A DNA stretch of 64,000 nucleotides from Atriophallophorus winterbourni (GCA_013407085.1 JACCGJ010009952.1:1-64000); one strand, 5' to 3'; shown: positions 1-9,924, counted from the first letter of the stretch. The notes: generated by a model from the sequence alone, not told the origin. A program made the numbers and translations.

Positions 1-46
1 ATGCTTTTTCTACCATACAATTTTCTGAGTTCTGAGTTCTGAGTCA
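1..46 (+). mobile_element. 3' tail of a CR1-B LINE
   Basis: The sequence reads through a short pyrimidine-rich core ending in ACCATA and then repeats GAGTTCT. The same tail closes CR1 copies near 44470-44515 (plus) and 9930-9990 (minus). The element body lies outside the window. It appears to be inserted into the CR1-A copy that resumes at about 47. Confidence 0.6.
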
Positions 47-1729
47 GTTATTCTGTGAATCGCTGTCCAAAAGTGTCATACAGACGGAATGAAAATCTTG
101 TATAATCTCCCCGTTAAGAGTACGCAAATTACAGACCTGTTACCTTGTTGTTCACCTTATCCAAGGTGCTCAAAAGGATCGTGGCAAACAAACTGAGCAA
201 ATACCTTGTAGCTAATAAGCTATTTTCGGGAGCGCAACACGGTTTTAGAAAGGGATACACCTGCCTTACTATCCTTCTTCTTAGCCTTAAAGATTGGACT
301 TGAGCTGTAGATGTTGGGGAAACCATACATGTATTTGACCTCGATATGTCGAAAGCATTTGACCGTGTTAACCACAGTATTCTCTTACAAAATCTGAAAC
401 GTTGTGGTATCACTGACAGACTGTTAGTCGGGTTACAAGATTTCCTGACTAACCGGCTTGTGCAAGTCTCTGTGGACGGTGCTCTATCGAAATCCGTAGC
501 CGTGACAAGTGGAGTGCCTCAGGGTACCATCCCCGGACCAATTCTCTTCGCACTTTATAACAATGACATACCGGCTCTCATCAAACGTAAGATCGTACTA
601 TTCGCGGACGATATAAAAGTGTGGTCGAGGATAAATAAGCCGGAAGACTGCGAACTTCTTCAGAAGGATCTGAACAACCTCCAGGTTTGGTCACTAAAAA
701 ATCGCACATTTTTCAATTTTCAAAGTGTCATATGTTAAACCGAGGATAAATAAGCCGGAAGACTGCGAACTTCTTCAGAAGGATCTGAACAACCTCCAGG
801 TTTGGTCACTAAAAAATCGCACATTTTTCAATTTTCAAAGTGTCATATGTTAAACCTTGGAAAATATGCGGTGTTCCAGTATTTTCTTGGTACACACAGC
901 CTCTTGTGGACCATGGAACAAAGGACTTGGGTGTGCTATTAAGCAACACCTTAGGGATGTTGAGCCACTGCATCTCCGTCTATAGAAAAGCATCACAGAA
1001 ATTGTCAATCCTAAAGAGAATTTTCGGTAGGTTCTCAAAGCAGACAATTCCCTGCACTATAAATACGTACACAAGGCCCACGATGGAATATGCAGTTCAT
1101 GCTTGGTCGCCATATCTTGAAAAAGATGTTGCGACTTTGCGAAGAATATATCATCGAGTTACGAAACTTGTCACCGGACTCAGCCGGAAACCTTACAACG
1201 AGCGAATCAAAACCCTGAATATATTTGATTATCTTCGTCGTCGTCTCCGGGGCGATTCGATTTTAGTTTACAATATTTTGAATACCGAAAATCACTCTCT
1301 ACAATGCTTGTTTAATCTACGGGGCTCGCATAAGACAAAAGCTCACACATTTATTCTAACTGTCCCTCACTCATGACTCAACTGTAGACGACATTTTTTG
1401 CTGTGTGAGTTTGCTTTATTTGGAATAATCTACCACATTCTGTTGTAAACTCACCAAATCAGCAGATGTTCAAGAGAAGTCTTGATGCCTTTTGAACCTG
1501 AACCCGTGCATCAAAGAAAACTATACATCTTAACACCATGCATCTACATTTGTTATCCCACAAATCGGAAACATTTTCTGCCCTTTGTATTTTTAATTGA
1601 TTCTTGAACTGCTCAGTAAGCAACCTAATCCCATTTTTGCCTGTTATATTATTCGTTGTTGCCATATTATTTTGTGGTTTTTTGTAGAGCTAAATGCTGT
1701 TTAGACCGTTAAAATTGAATTGAATTGAA
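47..1729 (+). pseudogene. CR1-A reverse transcriptase fragment with 3' UTR
   Basis: This is a degraded copy of the element seen almost whole at 36275-41318 (minus). It covers the second half of ORF2. Visible RT motifs are the HGFR block, SKAFDRVNH (near 346-378), GVPQG and FADD (near 600-612), followed by the CR1 thumb region with INTYTRP, YHRVTKLVTGL and a degenerate SRLNCRRHF-like block. Stops and frameshifts break it (TGA at about 301, a 115-bp duplication at 626-855, loss of frame near 1376). It ends in a 3' UTR with a short GAATT-type tail at 1711-1729. It cannot encode a working enzyme. Confidence 0.9.
626..855 (+). repeat. Exact tandem duplication of 115 bp
   Basis: Bases 626-740 and 741-855 are identical on inspection. 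The unit lies inside the RT pseudogene just after the FADD motif and repeats the KPEDCELLQKDLNNLQVW segment. Perfect identity in otherwise decayed DNA points to a recent duplication or an assembly error. Confidence 0.9.
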
Positions 1730-2376
1730 TTAATACCAGTGTATATCAAATAAAGTTTGACAAGCAACATAACTCATTACGAATTAGAATGATATTTAAA
1801 AAGTTTCCTGCATGTGTAATCCAAATTATTAGGAAATATTTCGCTATGACTTCTTTATTCTTTGTGTGACATTTAAAATTGGCAGATGATAAGCATTTTA
1901 TGTAATCCTAAAAGAAACATCGACTCGCCTGCAATGGAACTCGAAGTCCAAGTGATTCTGCATAGTCACACATTAATTTCCATGGTATATGAACTTTCAA
2001 GTAGTGTGTGTCATAAGAAGATCCCGGAACAATATCCTGGAAATTTGATAAAGCGTTTGCGATTTATAATGCAGTACATCAAAATAAAGAAGGTGAAAAT
2101 GGTCAGCTACTGCAATACACAATATACAATATACAATGTGATGTTGTAACTTGATCGCTGAGTAGACGTTCATCTACAAAAAGCGACAATTAAATATCCT
2201 CGGGGTTTCATTATCCAATATAATATCTATGATGTGTACATAATTGGTACACCAAAAAGCAATGTAGTTATCCTCTTGATTAAAAGATTAAAAAAATCCA
2301 ATAAATTCAAATTCACTTTTAGACAATGTGACTAATGAACTAAAGTGATAATTTTCATGCAATCGGTAAACATATA
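1730..2376. other. No recognisable feature
   Basis: A+T-rich sequence with short scattered reading frames of no recognisable similarity. I see no RNA gene or repeat structure here. Confidence 0.5.
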
Positions 2377-3217
2377 CAGTGGGTACAACGAATCGCTGGG
2401 GAGAAAGTAAAATGTTTGTTAAAAGCGGTGTTCGTTGTAAGTAAAACGCATTGTCAGACACGTGATTTTGGCGCCGTTTTTCTGTACATGTGTGTTTCTG
2501 CATGCGTGTAATCAATTTGATGAATAGATTATGCCACAGCACACAGATCACAACATTAATTCCAAGTTCATGTTAATAATAGTAAATTTATTATAAAACG
2601 AATGCCATGAATGTTTCAGAGAGTTGCTTCTTCTGCTGCAGGAAGGTGGACAGCGTTGATTTTGCTAAGTCATAATTTTTAGCAATTTCAGATTTTGTCA
2701 TTTGGCCATTCTCCACTTCAGCTAAAATTTCCATTTTTTCTCTAGGCTAAACTGCTCTCATTTTCGTTGTCTGTCAGCCATCGTGTAGCTGTAAGAAGGA
2801 AATGAAGTGTCTGCCTGAGTGATTGCAATTTGTCATGAGTCTGTGATTACCAGTCACAGGATTCACGTGATTTTCTTATGCGTGCGTGCGAGTCAGTTAG
2901 CACACTGTAGGCCAGGCTGCCTGTGTCTCGCCAAGCTGTCAGTTCTATTCTTAGCGCACTGCAGGCCACTCTTGACGGAGCGTTGCGGGTTAAATGCAAG
3001 ACAAAGCGAGTTCGTTGTATGTATGAACTTTATTGAACAAACATAGCTGTCGGGAACGTGTACAGTGTTCGTAATAGGCGAGATTCGTAACGAACAGATT
3101 CGTTGTACGAATGATTTAAATAGGCTTACAAAGAAGGAATTTATTTGGGAAATCATGGTGCGTTCGTTCAAACCGGGAATTCGTTGTAAGCGAGTTCGTT
3201 GTAGGTGGATTCCACTG
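2377..3217 (-). mobile_element. pogo/Tigger-like non-autonomous DNA transposon (841 bp)
   Basis: The left end CAGTGGGTACAACGAA and the right end, whose reverse complement begins CAGTGGAATCCACCTACAAC, form imperfect terminal inverted repeats (the left has lost about 7 bp). Each is flanked by TA (2375-2376 and 3218-3219), the target duplication of Tc1/mariner/pogo elements. The motif TTCGTTGTA recurs inside near both ends (about 2427, 3009, 3088, 3168 and 3194). The only coding trace is the HTH relic at 2591-2781 on the minus strand. The transposase catalytic domain is absent, so the element depended on enzyme supplied in trans. Confidence 0.75.
2591..2781 (-). pseudogene. CENP-B/pogo N-terminal helix-turn-helix remnant
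   Basis: Read on the minus strand from an ATG at 2781, the translation starts MADRQRK, hits a TGA, and continues EQFSLEK. A one-base loss then shifts the frame to MEILAEVENGQMTKSEIAKN followed by YDLAKSTLSTFLQQKKQL. This matches the DNA-binding HTH (psq/CENP-B N-terminal type) found at the start of Tigger/pogo transposases. It ends at a stop soon after and no DDE domain follows. Confidence 0.75.
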
Positions 3218-3340
3218 TATTAAGCAACCCTTTCATCACATGCGATAAATTATAGTATTGTTCGATACTGCTAATTATCGATTGACAAGATTAATTAATT
3301 TAACTTGAGAAGTCGGTCTTATCAATTTTCCAACATTTGC
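3218..3340. other. Short A+T-rich spacer
   Basis: A short gap between the pogo-like element and the first degenerate satellite monomer. Nothing recognisable is present. Confidence 0.4.
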
Positions 3341-3475
3341 ATACAAGCGAAAATCTTTCTACCGTAACTACCCGGTGGATCCTGAAGACTGCAATCGTCA
3401 CGAAAGTGGTCGTGGAACGTGTGTGATGGAAAAGCATAAAATGATTATCTTTGGTCATGAACATGGGTTCAACTG
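3341..3475 (+). repeat. Degenerate HHR-1 satellite monomer (plus orientation)
   Basis: It holds the GAAA core followed by a GTCGTGG segment and GTGTGTGATGGAAAAGCAT, which are the 3' strand of the hammerhead and the start of the HHR-1 monomer. The CTGATGA side is damaged. The monomer is interrupted at about 3475 by the HHR-3 element. Confidence 0.6.
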
Positions 3476-3784
3476 GAAACCGGTCCTGTGCTTCCGGTGA
3501 GATTTTAGCGTTTCGGAATGATATTCTAATTCGAACTAGCCTGGGGTTGTAATAACCCTCGCGGCAACAGGCGGTTCGATCAGTTGGGGCTTAGTTTAGT
3601 CCCTTCAGCTACTTATAAAGTAGCGAGTAGACGCGAACTTCGATTCACATTGCGCCATCCGTCTACACAAATACTAGTTCGAAACGCCAAGAGTCCAGCG
3701 GATACGAATAGCTGATGAGAGGCAAAAACCTCGAAACCGGTCCTGTGCTTCCGGTGAGATTTTAGCGTTTCGGAATGGTATTCT
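3476..3784 (+). mobile_element. HHR-3: partial dimer of a 257-bp hammerhead element
   Basis: A 257-bp unit runs between two hammerhead cleavage sites (after 3485 and after 3742). It is followed by ~42 bp of a second copy beginning CTGTGCTTCCGGTGAG. This unit-plus-partial-unit arrangement is what a reverse-transcribed multimeric or circular self-cleaving RNA leaves, as described for retrozymes and the schistosome Sm-alpha repeat. A segment near 3574 (GGTTCGATCAG) resembles a pol III B box, so a SINE-like promoter is possible. The element interrupts an HHR-1 monomer. Confidence 0.7.
3708..3748 (+). ncRNA. Hammerhead ribozyme (HHR-3)
   Basis: In order: a short stem I strand ATAG, core CTGATGA (3712-3718), stem II GAGG/CCTC (3719-3722 with 3729-3732) closed by CAAAAA, core GAAA (3733-3736), then CCGG and the GTC cleavage triplet ending at 3742. 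Stem III is the self-complementary ACCGGT with no loop, which favours a dimeric fold. The stem I 3' strand is CTGT. All conserved core bases are present. Stem I is short (4 bp including one G-U). Confidence 0.75.
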
Positions 3785-4990
3785 ACTTTTAACTTGATTT
3801 GTTTCGCCAAAGTTATAAACAGTTTGATCGTGCAAACCCTATCCAACATTTGCATACAGGTGGGAATCTTTTTACTATACCTTCCTTATTGCAAGTCATA
3901 CCTATCCTGATGTAATTGCATGTATGGTGAGTGCAAAATGATCGTAAGGTGAATGTGTGATGGAATTGTATGCAAATAAGGAAATTTTTATTGGCCGTAT
4001 GTTTAACTCCATCTATATGTGTTTGCGCACATGTAATTGAACAGGTTGATCGTAGAAACCATATCCAACATTGGAATGCAAGCGCAAACGTTTTACCATA
4101 CATCAATTTGTTTCAAGATATGCGTATCTTGATCGTATTGTTCATAAATGAAGATCGCAATTATCACGAAACCAGTCTAAGAATATATGTGTAATGGAAA
4201 TGATATAATAAGTATCTTTGAACATGAACATGGATATATCCCTAGGTAGATTTGTAAGGCAAAAGTTATTAAACCATTTGACCTTATCCAAAATGTTCAT
4301 ACAAGCGCACATTTTCTACATACCTCCACTGTTTCAACGCACACGGATACTGATCGTATTGTACATAAAATGCTGAGTTCAAACATGATAAAGCGTAACT
4401 GTGTATGTGTTGGATATGCATGTAAACGAGGATTTTTTTCCATGACCATGGGTTTAATCCCATCTAGATGTGATGCCCATATATGATTGAAAAGGTTGTT
4501 CGTACCAACATTATCCAACAGAGGCTAACAAGCTCAAATATTGTTTACCGTTCCTTACTCATTCTATGCACGTGAATCCTGATGGTACTTCATTTAGATG
4601 ATGTGCGCAAGCAACACGAAATGTATCGTGGTTTATGTGTGATGAAAATGCTCACATATGTGGATGCTTATTGAGAACCATGGTTTTAACCCCTTCAACA
4701 TGCTTTTGAACACGTGGAGAAACAAGTATATCGTACCAACATAATACACCAGTAGCATACAATAGCAATCATGATTATCAAACACAAACAGCTTCAATGG
4801 AAAGCGGATCGTGCTCTTCATGACCATACCAAAAGGGTGCAAACACCACGAAACTGGTAATGATGTGTAACTGATGAAAATTCATATTAGTAAGGATCTT
4901 TGTTCGTGAATATATCTCAGCGTGTTTGCGGAAATACGATGAACTCGGTTGGTTGTACGATCTTCATCTTACAATGAAATTTCATTGCAA
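3785..4990 (+). repeat. Degenerate HHR-1 satellite array, plus orientation
   Basis: About five diverged monomers of roughly 230 bp. Each contains a variant of the hammerhead 3' half near 3920, 4160, 4395, 4612 and 4838 (for example CACGAAACTGG near 4843), a TGTGTGATGGAAA segment, a CACATGTGATTGAACAGGTT-like block and a CCAACATTGGCATACAAGCG-like block. No intact ribozyme core remains. Similarity to the minus-strand array is clear but low, so this is an older part of the domain. Confidence 0.7.
4972..4987. repeat. Perfect 16-bp palindrome at array inversion point
   Basis: CAATGAAATTTCATTG lies where the satellite changes from plus-oriented to minus-oriented monomers. Confidence 0.7.
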
Positions 4991-5130
4991 ACAAAGAGCG
5001 CTTCTATGCCACTGTTGATAAGGCTGGTACGACCAACCTGTTCAATCACATGTGCCCAAACACATGTTTAAAGGGGTATAATCCATAACCATGGAGAAAA
5101 ATATTCATTTGCATGTTTTTCCGTCACACA

Positions 5131-5172
5131 CCCCACGACCGGTTTCCTGCTGTTTGCACTCATCAGTTAGGG
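5131..5172 (-). ncRNA. Hammerhead ribozyme, HHR-1 copy 1 (damaged)
   Basis: CTGATGA and GAAA cores are kept. The stem II 3' strand is GCAG instead of GCAC, so the pair next to the core is lost, and the base before CTGATGA no longer pairs. Confidence 0.65.
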
Positions 5173-5362
5173 ACAGTAAGATCAGGATCCACATGCGCTT
5201 GAAACAATGGAGGAATGGTAAACAAGGAGCGCATATATGCCACTGTTGGATAAGGCTGGTACGATTAAACTGTTCAATCACGTGTCCAAACACAAGTTTA
5301 TTGCTCTATAATCCATCACCATGAAACAAAATATTCGTTTGCATGCTTTTCCATCACACACA

Positions 5363-5404
5363 CTCCACGACCGGTTTCGTGCTGTTTGCACTCATCAGGT
5401 AGGG
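5363..5404 (-). ncRNA. Hammerhead ribozyme, HHR-1 copy 2
   Basis: On the minus strand: CCCTAC, CTGATGA, GTGC-AAACA-GCAC (stem II), GAAA, CCGGTC, GTGGAG. The core is complete. Stem I has one A-C mismatch and a G-U pair. Confidence 0.8.
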
Positions 5405-5596
5405 ACAGTGAGATTAGGATCCGAATGCGCTTGAAACAGTGGAGGAATGGTAAACAAGGAGCGCTTGTATGCCACTGTTGATAAGGCTGGTACGAACAAC
5501 CTGTTCAATCACATGTGCCCAAATACATGTTTAAAGGGGTAAAATCATAACCATGAAGTAAAATATTCATTTGTATGCTTTTCCATCACACACACA

Positions 5597-5638
5597 CCCC
5601 ACGACCGGTTTCGTGCTGTTTGCACTCATCAGTTAGGG
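5597..5638 (-). ncRNA. Hammerhead ribozyme, HHR-1 copy 3
   Basis: The core and 4-bp stem II are intact. The base pair of stem I next to the core is an A-G mismatch (CCCTAA against GTGGGG). Confidence 0.75.
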
Positions 5639-5828
5639 ACAGTAAGATCAGGATCCACATGCGCTTGAAACAATGGAGGAATGGTAAACAAGGAGCGCAT
5701 ATATGCCACTGTTGGATAAGGCTGGTACGAATAAACTGTTCAATCACGCGTCCAAACACAAGTTTATTGCTCTATAATCCATCACCATGAAACAAAATAT
5801 TCGTTTGCATGCTTTTCCATCACACACA

Positions 5829-5870
5829 CTCCACGACCGGTTTCGTGCTGTTTGCAATCATCAGGTAGGG
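5829..5870 (-). ncRNA. Hammerhead ribozyme, HHR-1 copy 4 (weak stem II)
   Basis: The core is intact, but stem II begins TTGC rather than GTGC, leaving a mismatch beside the core and only three pairs. Confidence 0.65.
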
Positions 5871-6189
5871 ACAGTGAGATCAGGATCCGCATGCGCCTGA
5901 AACAGTGGAGGAATGGTAAACAAGGAGCGCTTGTATGCCACTGTTGGATAAGGCTGGTACGACCAACCTGTTCAATCACATGTGCCCAAACACATGTGTA
6001 AATACATGTATTCAATGCTTTTCCATCACACACACCCAACGACTGGTTACGTGCTGTTTGCAATCATCAGGTGGGGACATAACCATGAAACAGTGGAAAA
6101 TATTCATTTGATAAGGCTGGTATGCAATCACATGTTACATGTTTAAAGGGGTAAAATCATAACATGAAGTAAAATATTCACACACCACA

Positions 6190-6231
6190 CCTCACGACCG
6201 GTTTCGTGCTGTTTGCAATCATCAGGTAGGG
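6190..6231 (-). ncRNA. Hammerhead ribozyme, HHR-1 copy 6 (weak stem II)
   Basis: Same TTGC stem II variant as the copy at 5829-5870, with the GAAA, CCGGTC and CTGATGA elements kept. Confidence 0.6.
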
Positions 6232-6390
6232 ACAGTAAGATCAGGATCCGCATGCGCTTGAAATAGTGGAGGAATGGTAAACAAGGAGCGCTTGTATGCC
6301 ACTGTTGGATAAGGCTGGTACGACCAACCTGTTCAATCACAAATGTCGAAACACATGTTCAATGGGGTATATTCCATAAGCATAAAACAA

Positions 6391-6485
6391 AATAATCATA
6401 TTCATATTCATATTCAACAAACAAACAAAATATTCATATTCATATTCATATTCATATTCATATTCATATTCATATTCATATTCAT
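6391..6485. repeat. Hexamer microsatellite (TTCATA)n
   Basis: About ten tandem copies of a TTCATA-type hexamer expand the ATATTCAT segment normally found once per HHR-1 monomer. It explains a low-complexity Glu-Tyr reading frame, which is not a gene. Confidence 0.9.
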
Positions 6486-6507
6486 GCGCTTTTCCGCCAC
6501 ACGCACA

Positions 6508-6548
6508 CCCCACGATTGGTTTCGTGCTGTTGCATTCATCAGGTAGGG
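6508..6548 (-). ncRNA. Hammerhead ribozyme, HHR-1 copy 7 (damaged)
   Basis: The loop is shortened (AACA), stem II begins ATGC, and the stem III strand is changed to CCAATC. The core CTGATGA and GAAA remain. Confidence 0.55.
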
Positions 6549-6735
6549 AGAGTAAGATCAGGATCCGCATGCGCTTGAAACAGTGGATGGATGGTAAACA
6601 AGGAGCGCTTTTATGCCACTGTTGATAAGGCTTGTACGACCAACCTGTTCAATCACATGTGCCCAAACACATGTTTAATGGGGTATAATCCATAACCATG
6701 AAGAAAATTATTCATTTGCATGCTTTTCCGTCACA

Positions 6736-6840
6736 CACACATGTGACTGAACAGGTTGGTCGTACCAGCCTTATTCAACAGTGGCATTTAAGCGCTCCAT
6801 GTTTTCCTTATCCTAATTTACACAATATTCCATACGCCAA
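6736..6840 (+). repeat. Inverted HHR-1 partial monomer closing the array
   Basis: After the palindromic CACATGTG at 6738-6745 the monomer sequence turns back to plus orientation (GAACAGGTTGGTCGTACC, then an ACAGTGGCAT-like block) and fades out by about 6840. Confidence 0.65.
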
Positions 6841-7200
6841 AGCTTACCATACTATTCACGCGAAGGGATACCAGGATTTAACCGAAACATGAATATGAAA
6901 AAATGCGTTCAAAACAACCGTAAAAACTTATCAAACATTATGGAGGTGTGAACAAGTATTGAGTAATCCTATTAAATCAAAACTTATCTCCACGAAAACC
7001 ATTAAACATTTGGCTAAAATATACTTTAAAATTTAAAGAATTTAATACCGTCATTATTTACTTCATATATTGATTAATGTAATTTGCTTTACAAATCAGG
7101 TTTGTCAATGTTTATAAAACATTTGCGACATATTGAATGTTTTAAACCGAGATCTAAACCTAGAATTTGTAGATGAATCAAGGATGGTTATCGTTTTTAT
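6841..7200. other. No recognisable feature
   Basis: A+T-rich sequence without a coding, RNA or repeat signal that I can identify. Confidence 0.5.
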
Positions 7201-7440
7201 TTGATACAATAAAAAATGCTTGCTATGTTAGCAATTATGAACTTACTAATTCGGTCTGCACACCGATGCCGTGTAGGTTCTTCAGGTACTCTTCACGATA
7301 CTGACGGTATAATCGGATTGAGTTTGAAGGTTGTGTGTTACTGGGATCATCCTCCCAAACAAGTACGTAATCTAAAAATGAGAAAACTTTGTCTTCAAAA
7401 TTGATCTATATATATCGAGTAGCTTCTTCAATTCTCTCCC
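7201..7440 (-). other. Possible downstream part of gypsy relic
   Basis: One minus-strand frame gives YRQYREEYLKNLHGIGVQTE, which looks protein-like but is not a domain I recognise. It lies just downstream of the RNase H relic and may be its continuation. Confidence 0.25.
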
Positions 7441-8800
7441 TAGTAATGGCAGTTGATATTTGTAATCAGTGTCTCTAATTCGTACAGTTTATCTTTAACA
7501 ACTTCATCCACCAATAGTCTTGAAAGGCCATGCGCGTTCTGGTTTTCAGCAACAGTATGTTATTTTATCTCAAAATTGTATCGTAGTACGCGTGCGTACC
7601 TTAGGTTAATATGTAATGGTTTTAAGCCTTTGTTTCCACGGTTAATTGATGTACTCAGTGTATAATGATCTGTTCATAATATAAATGAAAGTTCATAAAT
7701 TTATAGATTCTGTTTCTCACAAGCGCTAACACATGCTAGCGCTTCTAGTTCACCAGTCGAATATCGCTTTTTCTGTGCTAACAATATGCGTTAGCAATGC
7801 ACTTTTCGACACCATGCTGTATTTAGTAAAGAACCACAACTAGTTCGACTTCAGAGGCGTCCGTCGAAACGAATGTAACACAGATGTCATCGAGAATGGA
7901 CATGGTAGGTGCTGAGGCAATCTGGCGTTTAACTTCCGTAAATATATCTTGATGTTCATAACCTCAGTTGAAAGATACATTACATGTTTTCAATTCCCTT
8001 AAAGGCTCAACCGTTGTCGAGAAATTGGGAAAACGCAAATAATTTAAGCATAACACAAGAAGATATTTTAATTCTACCACGTTCCAGTGATTGATTTACT
8101 GTTTGTGCGTTTCGGTCTAATGCCCTCAGTCGACAGAATATGTCAAATAATTCAAGTTCCTGCACGCAGAAAGGACATTTCTTTTTATTTAATCTATGGA
8201 TGAGCTCACTTAGACGTTACATGACATCTTTGAGATTATCACCATGTTCCTTTTTTGTACTACCGAAAACGCATATATCGTCCACGTATATGATCCTACC
8301 TTTGTAGAAGGAAACTTTAGAAACCCTGATTTTTTAACAGGTAGCAGGCGAAGAGCTCTAGATCATGTGCAGCACTCTATACTAAAACAAGCCCACTGGT
8401 ATTAGGAAGGCTGTCAAACTTCTTCAGTTTACCCTTAATTTAATATGTTGAATTGCATTCCATGAGTCCAATTTAGTGAAGATCCTAGCCCCAGAGAGTT
8501 TGACAACTAATTCGACGACAGACGGTATGACGAATTTCTGCATAATGTTATGCTTAATTAAATGTTGCAAATCATCGCAAATACTAACTGAGCCAATTTT
8601 CCAAAGACACTGACTAATGGATGAACCCATTCTGAGTATTCTACTGGCCGAAAACAAATCCGTCACTTTCCATGTTCACTATAAACACGCATACAGCGTC
8701 TCGCGTGGTAAGTGTTATAGGAGGATGCAGCGAAATTGCGTGTGGTATTGCATAAGGTTTCAGAAAAAAACGAAGTTGACCTGATGGTAAACAGCCAATA
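7441..8800 (-). pseudogene. pol: Ty3/gypsy RT-RNase H relic
   Basis: Minus-strand fragments in several frames give the order expected for gypsy pol. First comes an RT start with SEWVHPLV and ICDDLQHLIKH. Then come KLSGARIFTKLDSWNA (8424-8666 frame) and IIYVDDICVFGSTKKEHGD around 8277-8295, the catalytic YVDD. Then come a KCPFC..ELEYF block, an RNase H-like KRYSTGELEALACV near 7733-7790, TDHYTLST and an end resembling NAHGLSRL near 7513-7550. Stops and indels occur throughout. It differs from the gypsy element at 57-59 kb, so it is a second lineage or an old copy. Confidence 0.75.
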
Positions 8801-8984
8801 TCATCAGAAAATACTCTATAGTAAACTCTTTCGTAAAATTATATCGACAGGTGATTCACGACATTCTTTTCAAGGCTAGTGTGATGTATCCATTAAGTTT
8901 CGGCCCATTGAAGGTTTGTAGTCAATAGGCTCATACAATGAGTTTCTGCATTCGTAATATCGAGTTACCTCTATTCTAGAATCT

Positions 8985-9760
8985 TGAGTGCTTCCCGAAC
9001 ACCGAAATAATCAACCCTCCTGGGGCTGGACGCGAATTCGAAAAACAACACGAGGTGGTCACATAGTCGCGCAGGACTCTGATACTGCGCTGATAAGACT
9101 GCTGTTGCTTATGATGTTAGAATCCAATCTAGGATTGAAGATTCGTCAAGGAAACTCTGTCAATTAAAGGAATTAAGGTGGTTGTATAGAGGAATGTGAA
9201 TTATACTTTCGCTGAATTTTTACTCAAGGGATTTTAGAGGGTGTAATCGTTTAGTGTAAAGGTGGTGGAAGGTTGAAATCACCCAATATGTGCAATTGAA
9301 TTATACTTAGATTGCCAGCGTTACACATTATTTCTAGTAACATTTTGTTATGGACATCAGAGAATGTGGGTTAGAAGCAAAAAGCACCCATGATGTAGTT
9401 TTTTCCCCTGATTACAAGTGCAAACTACACCACATAGTATCCTCTAGCTCAAACCGTGTATCAGAAACAGCTGTACAGTGAATACGTTCATCGTAATGAA
9501 CAGAAACTCTAAAACCTGTGCTTGAGCGGTCTCGCCGATGCAGGATCATGTTGGGAAGTGCCAGCTCGCAATCATTCACCTGATCATGGTGCCATCTCTC
9601 AGTTACATCGATAATGTCAGCAGAGAACTGATTGTTAAAATGAGTAAATTCAGCTATTCTGTTCCGCAAACACCACACATTAGTGTATAAACAGTTAATA
9701 CTGATTTTGTTATGAAGCGATGAAATGTGGATCATGTCTATTGGTCCGCCGGACATTTGC
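8985..9760 (-). pseudogene. CR1 endonuclease (APE-type) fragment
   Basis: Minus-strand reading gives SINCLYTNVWCLRNRIAEF, the ITETW-equivalent DVTERW, LHRRDRSSTGFRVSVHYDER and, after frameshifts, a SDHLV-equivalent CDHLVLFFEF. These are the N-terminal nuclease motifs of a CR1 ORF2. The DFN motif is degraded. No RT follows, so this is a truncated copy. Confidence 0.75.
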
Positions 9761-9924
9761 GGTTTTTTAAAATGTCTTCTGAGTTTGATTTTCCATTATC
9801 TTTGCATGGCTATGTTTCAGTTTGTGTTTCTGAGGCTGCTTTTACTGTAATTTGATTATCGTGGTATTCTGATGGTACTCACAACAACAAACTCCCGGGT
9901 TCCTATCATTCCAGCGATGTAAAG
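9761..9924. other. Short spacer between CR1 fragments
   Basis: Probably degraded CR1 sequence. No motif can be assigned. Confidence 0.3.

Larger units (their letters stand above)
4990..6735 (-). repeat. HHR-1 hammerhead satellite array, minus orientation
   Basis: Seven monomers are marked by the GACCGG landmark at about 5136, 5368, 5602, 5834, 6040, 6195 and 6513, with a base period of 232-234 bp. Two monomer types alternate, so the true repeat is a ~466-bp dimer. The stretch 5165-5374 and its partner 5634-5840 differ at only a few positions, whereas adjacent monomers differ more. Each monomer carries a hammerhead on the minus strand in varied states of repair. Blocks include GGATCCGCATGCGCTTGAAA, AATGGTAAACAAGGAGCGCT and GGCTGGTACGACCAACCTG. 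Two late monomers are shortened by deletion. Confidence 0.9.

Noticed and set aside
3541..3620. tRNA-like gene in HHR-3 because of a B-box-like motif
   Set aside because: No cloverleaf can be folded. At most it is a pol III promoter relic.
6337..6570. Open frames rich in Glu-Tyr or Phe-Ile repeats
   Set aside because: They are translations of the TTCATA hexamer microsatellite inside a satellite monomer, open on both strands.
4990..6735. Regularly spaced repeats resembling a CRISPR array
   Set aside because: The period is 232-234 bp, the whole unit is repeated, and the context is eukaryotic. It is a satellite.
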